Assembly (NCBI GenBank): GCA_028714475.1
Contig: JAQTNC010000013.1
Span: forward strand, 1 to 36,340
Length of the DNA stretch: 36,340 nt
Direction of reading: 5' to 3'
Source of the DNA: Patescibacteria group bacterium
Lineage (GTDB): Bacteria; Patescibacteriota; Patescibacteriia; SG8-24
In this document: piece after piece, positions 30,755 through 36,340 of the stretch
How the letters are laid out: the number at the start of each line of letters is the position of its first letter
How positions within the stretch are numbered: position 1 is the first letter of the stretch
The notes under the pieces: generated by a model
Databases searched by the model: none
Told to the model about the DNA's origin: nothing
The model's input: only the letters and a program-made list of their open reading frames with translations
Made by a program: the position numbers and the translations under genes

Positions 30755-31768
30755 ATGGAACGCCCCCGTTTCGAACAACCACCCAGCCAGCCGAACGAGA
30801 ACCAGCCGCCACGCGAACAGCCGTTCGAGCGCATTTTCGGGCTGACGGAGGAAATGGAGGGGCCGGTCCAGGAAGAGACCAAGACGCTTTTTCTTGACCA
30901 GACGGAAGTCGAGGACGAGCTGGAGAAGACGACCGATGAAATCGAGACCATCGAGGCCGTCATCGAAGCGTTGCCGGGTTTTATCGGCCGCTATGGTGGG
31001 CGACCCTTGCCTTTCACTCCGGAGCATGTCCATTTGATTGAGGGCTCTCCACCTCCCGGCATGAATTTGGAGGCGATCGATTATGATACCGACACCCAGA
31101 ATGTTCGCTTTCTAATGCGTCCTGGTGCCGAAATACCTAACCTAGTCCTCGCGCATCACACCGCTCATGAGTTTCTGCACTGGCTGTCTTTTCACTCGGC
31201 CCAGCTGAAAGAAGGCGAGATTGCCGTTCGGCGAGCGGGTTTCCTGATGGCCGGCGCCAAGAAGGACGTGATTTACGGCACAGCCATCAACGAAGCCATG
31301 AACGAAGAATTGGCCAAGCGGCTTATCCGGCAAATGGAAAAAACTAGCGAGGTGGTCATGGACGATGTCCGCCGACGACAGGCCATGGCCGGCGAATTTG
31401 GGCTTACCGAGCCGGCGTCAACTGAAGATTTGTTGCTGATAAATCATTTGGACAAGGAGGATTACGCCTCCCCGGTTCAAATACACAGGTTCACCTATCC
31501 CGATGAACGCGCCGTCTTGAACGCCGTCATTGACGGCATCGCCGCCAAACACGCCGACCGTTTCACAGATCGCGAACAGGTTTTCGACGTCTTCGCCCGC
31601 GCCTACTTCTCCGGCCGCCTGCTCGAAATCGGCCACTTGATCGAAGGTACCTACGGCAAAGGTTCGTTCCGAAGGCTTTGGGAAGGCGAGGATATCACAA
31701 AACAACAAGCGGCCCTGCCGCCATCCGAACAGGCTCCTAGCGGCGAGCATCTGGAAAACGCGGCGTGA
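30755..31768 (+). CDS. Putative gluzincin-type zinc metallopeptidase
   Basis: 337 residues. H138-E139-F-L-H142 is an HExxH zinc site in AHHTAHEFLHWL; the helix INEAMNEELAKR about 40 residues later supplies Glu ligands (E180 or E184), as in gluzincins. The first 75 residues are polar, rich in Gln, Pro, Glu, with a possible coiled coil (EVEDELEKTTDEIETIEAV). No signal peptide is seen, so it is probably cytosolic. The peptidase domain is not assigned to a known family. The start at 30755 lies just after the repeat, without a clear ribosome site. Confidence 0.7.
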   Translation: MERPRFEQPPSQPNENQPPREQPFERIFGLTEEMEGPVQEETKTLFLDQTEVEDELEKTTDEIETIEAVIEALPGFIGRYGGRPLPFTPEHVHLIEGSPPPGMNLEAIDYDTDTQNVRFLMRPGAEIPNLVLAHHTAHEFLHWLSFHSAQLKEGEIAVRRAGFLMAGAKKDVIYGTAINEAMNEELAKRLIRQMEKTSEVVMDDVRRRQAMAGEFGLTEPASTEDLLLINHLDKEDYASPVQIHRFTYPDERAVLNAVIDGIAAKHADRFTDREQVFDVFARAYFSGRLLEIGHLIEGTYGKGSFRRLWEGEDITKQQAALPPSEQAPSGEHLENAA

Positions 31769-31830
31769 GAACCGTTTCACGCGACAAGAGCGCCGCTTCT
31801 TTTAGCCAAAAATCAGCCAATATCCGCCTC

Positions 31831-31858
31831 TTGACAGCGCGGGCAATCCTGCTATTAT
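31831..31858 (+). promoter_or_regulatory. infA distal promoter
   Basis: TTGACA (31831-31836), 16 bp, TATTAT (31853-31858), preceded by TGC. Confidence 0.75.
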
Positions 31859-31908
31859 ATTGAAGCTTTGCGAAAGGCAGGCCCGCGCCGCCCGGCGGCA
31901 GCGGTTTC

Positions 31909-31937
31909 TTGCCTAATTAAACGCATTAAGCTACAAT
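31909..31937 (+). promoter_or_regulatory. infA proximal promoter
   Basis: TTGCCT (31909-31914), 17 bp, TACAAT (31932-31937), nine bases before the ATG; the message would be leaderless. Confidence 0.6.
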
Positions 31938-31946
31938 TCAGCCGTT

Positions 31947-32210
31947 ATGGCTGAAAAGCACATGCCCAACCAGGTCGCTCAAGAGGGCGTCGAGGACGTA
32001 TCCAAGAAGTTCATCGAGATGAACGGTCGAGTGGAGGAGTGCCTCCCCGCCGCGACTTTTCGCATCGTCTTGGAGAACGGCCAGACCATCCTCGGTCACC
32101 TTTCCGGCAAGATGCGCATGAACCGCATTCGCCTCCTGCCCGGTGACGAGGTCAAGGTCGAAATGACCCCGTACGATCTGACCAAAGGCAGGGTCGTTTA
32201 CCGGTTCTGA
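31947..32210 (+). CDS. infA: Translation initiation factor IF-1
   Basis: 87 residues: a 14-residue N-terminal extension before the S1-type OB fold [20 protein letters not shown]...[31 protein letters not shown]-1 occupies the 30S A site during initiation. Its usual neighbour rpmJ follows after a 200-base gap holding a hairpin-associated promoter and a triple repeat. Tandem promoters precede it. Two 11-base segments (31876-31886 and 32216-32226) flank it as perfect inverted repeats. Confidence 0.95.
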   Translation: MAEKHMPNQVAQEGVEDVSKKFIEMNGRVEECLPAATFRIVLENGQTILGHLSGKMRMNRIRLLPGDEVKVEMTPYDLTKGRVVYRF

Positions 32211-32239
32211 CGCAAGCGGGCCTGCCCCGGCCCCGGCAG

Positions 32240-32268
32240 TGGACATAATCCGTTAGCTCCGGTATGAT
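32240..32268 (+). promoter_or_regulatory. Promoter of the rpmJ-rpsI cluster
   Basis: TGGACA (32240-32245), 17 bp, TATGAT (32263-32268). An 8-bp inverted repeat (32239-32246 with 32267-32274) overlaps both boxes and could be an operator or a DNA cruciform. Confidence 0.5.
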
Positions 32269-32329
32269 GTCCACGCATCCGTCCCTGAACCGGCGGAACG
32301 CATTTTATTAATCAATAATGGCGCGCAGC

Positions 32330-32395
32330 GGTTCGACAAGTTCACCACAGGTGGTTCGATGAACTCACCACAGGTGGTTCGACAAGCTCACCACA
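32330..32395 (+). repeat. Three tandem copies of a 20-23-base palindromic repeat
   Basis: GGTTCGACAAGTTCACCACA at 32330, and close copies at 32353 and 32376; the unit contains GTGGT/ACCAC arms and resembles the TTCGACAAGCTCA element common in environmental genomes (recollection). The last copy touches the rpmJ region. Confidence 0.8.
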
Positions 32396-32409
32396 TGCGC
32401 CTGACAAGC

Positions 32410-32523
32410 ATGAAAGTCCGCGCTTCCGTGAAGAAGATCTGCAGGAACTGCAAGGTCATCAGGCGCTACAACCGCCTGTGCGTCATCTGCAAGACGCCCA
32501 AACATAAACAACGTCAAGGTTAA
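32410..32523 (+). CDS. rpmJ: 50S ribosomal protein L36
   Basis: 37 residues, [20 protein letters not shown]..., with the zinc ligands C11, C14, C27 and H32 of the zinc-binding L36 form and an extra C24. It ends in PKHKQRQG as in most bacteria. An in-frame ATG five codons earlier is possible; neither start has a clear ribosome site. rpsM follows after three bases. Confidence 0.95.
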   Translation: MKVRASVKKICRNCKVIRRYNRLCVICKTPKHKQRQG

Positions 32524-32526
32524 CCT

Positions 32527-32913
32527 ATGGCTGTCCGCATTGCCGGCATCACGTTGCCCAACAAACGCATCGAGATCGCCCTGACCTACGTCTACGGCAT
32601 CGGCCGCGCCCGTTCGCTCGAAATCCTTGCCAAATGCAAGGTGGACAAGAACGCGCGCGCCAACGACCTCACCGAGGCCGAAGTCAATCGTCTGCGCGAG
32701 GAGATTGAGAAGCATTACCGCATCGAAGGCGAACTGCGCCGCGAGGTCCAGGCCAACATCAAGCGGCTCAAGGAAATCGGCTCGTACCGCGGCATCCGTC
32801 ATGCCCGCGGCCTGCCGTCACGCGGCCAGCGCACCAAGACCAATTCGCGCACCGTGCGCGGCAATGTCCGCCGCACCATGGGTTCCGGTCGCACGAAGCT
32901 GACCAAGACGTAA
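32527..32913 (+). CDS. rpsM: 30S ribosomal protein S13
   Basis: 128 residues. [23 protein letters not shown] is the conserved N-terminus and [19 protein letters not shown] the conserved C-terminal segment that reaches the P-site tRNA. It contacts S19 in the 30S head. Second gene of the rpmJ to rpsI run. Confidence 0.98.
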   Translation: MAVRIAGITLPNKRIEIALTYVYGIGRARSLEILAKCKVDKNARANDLTEAEVNRLREEIEKHYRIEGELRREVQANIKRLKEIGSYRGIRHARGLPSRGQRTKTNSRTVRGNVRRTMGSGRTKLTKT

Positions 32914-32931
32914 TCCTGACCGGCTACCATT

Positions 32932-33390
32932 ATGGCAAATGAAGAGAAAAAAGCGACGGCCGCTCCGACGGCGGAGGGCACAGCCAAGGCTGGCAAAGCC
33001 GGCACGCGCGGCGCCCGCGGCAAGAAGCGCAAACAGGCGCGGTCCGTCCCGACCGGCCGGGCTTACGTGCACGCTAGTTACAACAACACCATCGTCACCC
33101 TGACCGACGCCAACGGCAACGTCCTGTCCTGGTCGAGCGCCGGCGTCGTCGGCTTCAAGGGGCCGAAGAAAGCCACGCCGTACGCGGCGAGCGTCATCGT
33201 CCGCGACGCGGTGGAGAAGGCGGCGGACTACGGCCTCCGTGAGGTCAACGCCTTCGTGAGCGGCATCGGTTCGGGCCGCGAGGCGGCGGTGCGCGCCCTG
33301 CACGCCAACGGCATCAACGTCCTGGCCATCAAGGACGTGACGCCCATCCCGCATAACGGCTGTCGCGCGCCTAAGCCGCGCCGCATCTAA
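32932..33390 (+). CDS. rpsK: 30S ribosomal protein S11
   Basis: 152 residues; the S11 core begins near 40 (AYVHASYNNTIVTLTDANGN) and ends in the conserved DVTPIPHNGCRAPKPRRI. The first about 38 residues are an Ala/Lys/Gly-rich extension, longer than in E. coli (129 residues in total). S11 lines the 30S platform near the E site. Confidence 0.98.
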   Translation: MANEEKKATAAPTAEGTAKAGKAGTRGARGKKRKQARSVPTGRAYVHASYNNTIVTLTDANGNVLSWSSAGVVGFKGPKKATPYAASVIVRDAVEKAADYGLREVNAFVSGIGSGREAAVRALHANGINVLAIKDVTPIPHNGCRAPKPRRI

Positions 33391-33400
33391 CGGAAACGCT

Positions 33401-34030
33401 ATGTCCAGGAGACTTGAATCGAAATGCAAGCAGTGTCGCCGCGAGGGCAACAAGCTTTATCTCAAGGGAGAACGTTGCGCCGGCGCCAAATGCGCGATGA
33501 TCAAACGCAGCTACAAGCCGGGCGCGCACGGCCCGACTTCGCGCACCCGCCCGACGCCATACGGCCTCCAGCTTCGGGAGAAACAGAAAGCCAAGGAGAC
33601 CTACGGCATGATGGAGAGGCAGTTCCGCAACTACTTCGAGAAGGCCAAGAAGAGCGTCGGCGACACCACCAGCACGTTCGTCCAGATGCTCGAGATGCGG
33701 CTTGACAACGTCGTCTATCGCCTCGGTTTCGGCAAATCCCGCCAGCTGGCCCGCCAGCTCGTCGGCCACGGCCACGTGACCGTGAACGGCAAGAAGGTGA
33801 CGATCCCGTCGTACCAGGTCAAGGCCGGCGACATCATCTCCCTCGCGAAGCAAATCCAGAAGAGCAAGCTTTTCGCGGACGATCTGGGCCGCATCGAGAA
33901 GGTTCAGCCGCCGGGCTGGCTCAACCTCGACGCCAAGGCGCTCACCGGCAAGGTTCTGACCAAGCCGGAAGGCGAAGACCTGCGCCAGAACTTCGATCCG
34001 AAGCTGATCGTCGAGTTCTACTCCCGTTAA
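33401..34030 (+). CDS. rpsD: 30S ribosomal protein S4, zinc-binding form
   Basis: 209 residues. An N-terminal zinc site has C9, C12, C26 and C31, the C+ variant, and an S4 RNA-binding domain (DNVVYRLGFGKSRQLARQLV, 95-115) is present. S4 nucleates 30S assembly and in E. coli represses this operon; whether it does so here is unknown. Confidence 0.98.
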   Translation: MSRRLESKCKQCRREGNKLYLKGERCAGAKCAMIKRSYKPGAHGPTSRTRPTPYGLQLREKQKAKETYGMMERQFRNYFEKAKKSVGDTTSTFVQMLEMRLDNVVYRLGFGKSRQLARQLVGHGHVTVNGKKVTIPSYQVKAGDIISLAKQIQKSKLFADDLGRIEKVQPPGWLNLDAKALTGKVLTKPEGEDLRQNFDPKLIVEFYSR

Positions 34031-34057
34031 GCTAACGGCCGTCATTGGCCCAATTCT

Positions 34058-34948
34058 ATGGAAGACATCCTTCTTCCGTCCAAAATCGAGGTCATTCCCG
34101 GCGAAAACGAGCGCCGCGGCACCCTCGTGGTCGAGCCGTGCTATCACGGTTACGGCACGACGATCGGCAACGCCCTGCGCCGCGTCCTGCTTTCCTCCCT
34201 GCCCGGCGCCGCCGTCACGGCGGTCAAGATCAAGGGCGCCAGCCACGAATTTTCCGCCTTGCCCGGCGTCAAGGAAGACGTCCTGGAGATTGTCCTGAAC
34301 CTCAAACAGCTCCGCCTGCGCCTTTACGGCGACGGGCCGGTGCGCCTTTTTTTGCGCTCCAAGGGCGAGGGCGAGGTGACGGCCGCTGACATCGAGGCAA
34401 ATTCGGACGTGGAAATCGTCAATCCGGAACTGCGCCTCGCCACCCTGACCGAAAAGAAGGCCGAACTCGAGATGGAGATCATCGTCGGCGTCGGCCGCGG
34501 CTACGTCACGACCGAGGAACGCGGCAAGGAAAAATCCGAGCTCGGCGTCATCGCGATTGACGCGCTTTATTCGCCGGTCCGCGAGGTCGGCTACCGCGTC
34601 GAGCCGGTGCGCGTCGGCCGAATCACCGACTACGACAAGCTGGTCATGGAAATCGAGACCGACGGTTCGATGTCGCCGGCCGAGGCCGTTGACCAGGCCG
34701 TGAAGGTCCTGCTCGACCATTTCTCGCTCATCCTGAATCGCGGTGTCGTCGAAGAGGCGGCCGCCGTGGAGGAAGCCGTCGCCGCCGTGTCCGCACCCAA
34801 GGAGGCCGAAGCCCCATCTGCCGCCGAGGAAGAGCCGGAGATGGAGGAAGAGCCGGCCACCCTGGAACCGGAAGCCGAGGAACCTAAGAAAAAGCCCAGG
34901 GCCAAGAAGGCTGACGGCGAGAAGAAGACGGCCAAGAAGAAGAAATAA
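34058..34948 (+). CDS. rpoA: RNA polymerase alpha subunit lacking the C-terminal domain
   Basis: 296 residues. The N-terminal domain (1 to about 228) is complete, with the dimerisation segment NALRRVLLSSLPGAAV (about 31-46) and the beta/beta' contact regions (VEPVRVGRITDYDKL, DHFSLILNRG). Where E. coli alpha continues into the alpha-CTD (IEELELSVRAYNCL...), this protein has about 65 residues of acidic, Ala/Glu/Pro-rich sequence ending in KKADGEKKTAKKKK. The next 46 bases before rplQ leave no room for an alpha-CTD. The enzyme would lack contact with UP elements and class I activators. Confidence 0.96.
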   Translation: MEDILLPSKIEVIPGENERRGTLVVEPCYHGYGTTIGNALRRVLLSSLPGAAVTAVKIKGASHEFSALPGVKEDVLEIVLNLKQLRLRLYGDGPVRLFLRSKGEGEVTAADIEANSDVEIVNPELRLATLTEKKAELEMEIIVGVGRGYVTTEERGKEKSELGVIAIDALYSPVREVGYRVEPVRVGRITDYDKLVMEIETDGSMSPAEAVDQAVKVLLDHFSLILNRGVVEEAAAVEEAVAAVSAPKEAEAPSAAEEEPEMEEEPATLEPEAEEPKKKPRAKKADGEKKTAKKKK

Positions 34949-34994
34949 CCGCGGCCCCGGCCGGACTACCCGGCCGTGCCCAATTGGAAGCGTT

Positions 34995-35345
34995 ATGAGA
35001 CACCGCAAAACCGGAAAGACGCTCGACAGGAAGAAAGGGCCGCGCGAGGCGCTCCTGCGGAATTTGGCGACCAGCGTCATCCTGTACGAGAAAGTTCAGA
35101 CAACCAAGGCGAAAGCCAAGGCCGTTCGGCCGTTCGTCGAGCGGCTGATTACGGTCGGCAAGGCTGGCGACATCAACGCGCGACGGCGCCTGCAGGGCGT
35201 CCTGTACAGCGCGAACGCCGTGCGCAAGATGGTGGAGGAGATTGGGCCGCGCTATAAGGAGCGTCGCGGCGGATATCTGCGACTCACCAATCTCGGTCGA
35301 CGCACCGGTGACGCCGCGGAAATGGTCCAGATTGAGCTGGTCTAG
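34995..35345 (+). CDS. rplQ: 50S ribosomal protein L17
   Basis: 116 residues; MRHRKTGKTLDRKKGPREALLRNL is the conserved N-terminus and GGYLRLTNLGRRTGDAAEMVQIEL the conserved end. A longer open frame runs upstream into rpoA, but the ATG at 34995 gives the family N-terminus. A CGGCCGG/CCGGCCG hairpin in the gap to rpoA lacks a T tract. Confidence 0.97.
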   Translation: MRHRKTGKTLDRKKGPREALLRNLATSVILYEKVQTTKAKAKAVRPFVERLITVGKAGDINARRRLQGVLYSANAVRKMVEEIGPRYKERRGGYLRLTNLGRRTGDAAEMVQIELV

Positions 35346-35356
35346 CTGACAATGTT

Positions 35357-35725
35357 ATGGCTACCAAGGAAATCAAGAGGAACAAGGTGACGATTGATGC
35401 CGACGGCCAAAGCGTGGGCCGCGTGGCGACGCAGGTCGTCCGTCTTCTGCAAGGCAAGCACAAGGCCGCCTACGAGCCGCAGGCCGATCACGGCGATTTC
35501 GTCGAGATCAGGAACGCGGCCAAGGTCAAGGTGACCGGCAAGAAGATGGAGCAGAAGGAGTACTTCCACTACAGCGGCTACCCGGGCGGCTTGCGCCGCA
35601 CCCCGCTCAAGGAGGTCATGTCCAAGAGTCCGGCTTTGGCCATTCGCACGGCCGTAAAGCGGATGTTGCCCAAGAACCGCCTGCAGGTCGGGCGGATGAA
35701 GAGACTCACGGTACACAACGACTAG
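35357..35725 (+). CDS. rplM: 50S ribosomal protein L13
   Basis: 122 residues, shorter than E. coli L13 (142). VTIDADGQSVGRVATQVVRLLQGK is the conserved N-terminal segment, and YFHYSGYPGGLRRTPLKEVM and AVKRMLPKNRLQVGRMKRL are the rRNA-binding core. The stop TAG is followed after one base by the rpsI ATG. Confidence 0.98.
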   Translation: MATKEIKRNKVTIDADGQSVGRVATQVVRLLQGKHKAAYEPQADHGDFVEIRNAAKVKVTGKKMEQKEYFHYSGYPGGLRRTPLKEVMSKSPALAIRTAVKRMLPKNRLQVGRMKRLTVHND

Positions 35726-35726
35726 T

Positions 35727-36340
35727 ATGACTGAAACGAAAAAAACAACTGATGAGAAGAAGGCCGCGCCGCGTCGTCGCCCCGCCGCGCCCAAAGCCGC
35801 CGGAGCCGCCGTCGTCAAGCGCGCACCGGCCAAGGAGCCGCACCGCGCCGCTCCGCGGGCGAAGAAAGAGGAATCCGGCGAAGAGACGAAGATCATGTCG
35901 GTGGCTCCGAAAACGGCCAAAGCCAAGGTGGCGGAGAAGCCCACCCGCGCCGTGCCGGCCGGCGAGTACATCTACGCCTTGGGCCGCCGCAAGTCGGCCA
36001 TTGCCCAGACCCGCCTGTATCATGGCGGCAAGGGCGTAATCACGGCGAACGGCCTGCCAGCCAAGGAGTATTTCAAGGTCCAGCAGTATGTCGATCGCCT
36101 GTATGTGCCGCTCAAGGCGGTCGGCCTCGACAACAAGGTGAACATCGACTTGCGCCTGACCGGCGGCGGCCTGAACGGGCAGTCCGATGCGGCCATGCTC
36201 GGCATCAGCCGCGCCTTGGTCAAGGACAACGAGGAGTATCGCCCGACGCTCAAGAAGATGGGCCTCATGACCCGCGACCCGCGCGAGAAGGAACGCAAGA
36301 AATACGGCTTGAAGAAGGCGCGCAAGGGCCCGCAATGGGC
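35727..36340 (+). CDS. rpsI: 30S ribosomal protein S9, cut by the window end
   Basis: 204 residues are visible. The S9 core starts near 80 (YIYALGRRKSAIAQTRLYHG) and runs to GLKKARKGPQWA, so only a few residues are missing. The first about 75 residues are an Ala/Pro/Lys/Arg-rich extension absent from typical S9. S9's C-terminal tail contacts the P-site tRNA anticodon. Confidence 0.96.
   Translation, partial: MTETKKTTDEKKAAPRRRPAAPKAAGAAVVKRAPAKEPHRAAPRAKKEESGEETKIMSVAPKTAKAKVAEKPTRAVPAGEYIYALGRRKSAIAQTRLYHGGKGVITANGLPAKEYFKVQQYVDRLYVPLKAVGLDNKVNIDLRLTGGGLNGQSDAAMLGISRALVKDNEEYRPTLKKMGLMTRDPREKERKKYGLKKARKGPQW

Noticed and set aside
32330-32395. CRISPR-like tandem repeats
   Set aside because: Only three copies, separated by 2-3 bases with no spacers, and no cas genes.
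33371-35080. Long minus-strand open frame opposite rpsD and rpoA
   Set aside because: Lies wholly opposite conserved ribosomal and polymerase genes, with no support of its own.
1-36340. tRNA or rRNA genes
   Set aside because: Scanned for T-loop GGTTCGAATCC-type segments with flanking stems and for conserved rRNA blocks; none formed a cloverleaf or matched.

Overview
The window is GC-rich and densely coded and looks like a chromosomal segment of a Patescibacteria (CPR) bacterium. This assignment is inference; the finer lineage is not resolved. It rests on an alanyl-tRNA synthetase that stops after the editing domain, a VirD4/TraG-like ATPase paired with a membrane-anchored partner of a type I remember from CPR genomes, the absence of any outer-membrane gene, many single small genes, and a ribosomal protein cluster in the order infA-rpmJ-rpsM-rpsK-rpsD-rpoA-rplQ-rplM-rpsI. 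No rRNA, tRNA, transposase, prophage or CRISPR array was seen.

Layout. 1-3430: a small zinc-finger gene (minus strand) divergent from secA. 3430-17100: an accessory region of short genes on both strands, most with their own promoter and terminator. It holds an AT-richer membrane protein (3845-4501); a DEDDh nuclease/HD/SET/Nudix unit (4558-6642); two small minus-strand genes; a histidine phosphatase/ASCH/SLOG/deaminase/ASCH unit (7334-9907); further small minus-strand genes; a HIT protein with an Asn in place of its nucleophile next to an MTH1-like Nudix (11333-12239); a Nudix/nucleotidyltransferase pair (12884-13845); several hypothetical proteins; and a secreted protein with a snapalysin-like metzincin lipoprotein (15398-16548). 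Hairpin-rich intergenic stretches separate these units. 17111-20152: secD, carrying inserted parvulin sequence, and secF. 20271-26815: a small ORF, the DUF protein/ATPase pair, a membrane-anchored trypsin-like protease, an alpha/beta hydrolase and a HAD phosphatase. 26906-30672: mnmA, a GerMN-like lipoprotein and alaS. 30755-36340: a gluzincin-type protein, then the infA to rpsI cluster, with rpsI cut by the window end.

Three themes stand out. First, promoters are easy to read (TTGACA, about 17 bp, TAnnnT); about half have TGC just before the -10, and several genes appear to be leaderless. The same window encodes an RNA polymerase alpha subunit with no alpha-CTD, which fits a reliance on core and extended -10 contacts. 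Second, the accessory region concentrates nucleotide-handling folds (three Nudix, HIT, two ASCH, SLOG, deaminase, HD, DEDDh, NTase), suggesting a nucleotide-pool or nucleotide-signal role. Third, gene ends carry unusual palindrome structures: a run of hairpins sharing a tandem G.A motif (12283-12489), and palindromes nested inside REP-like palindromes.
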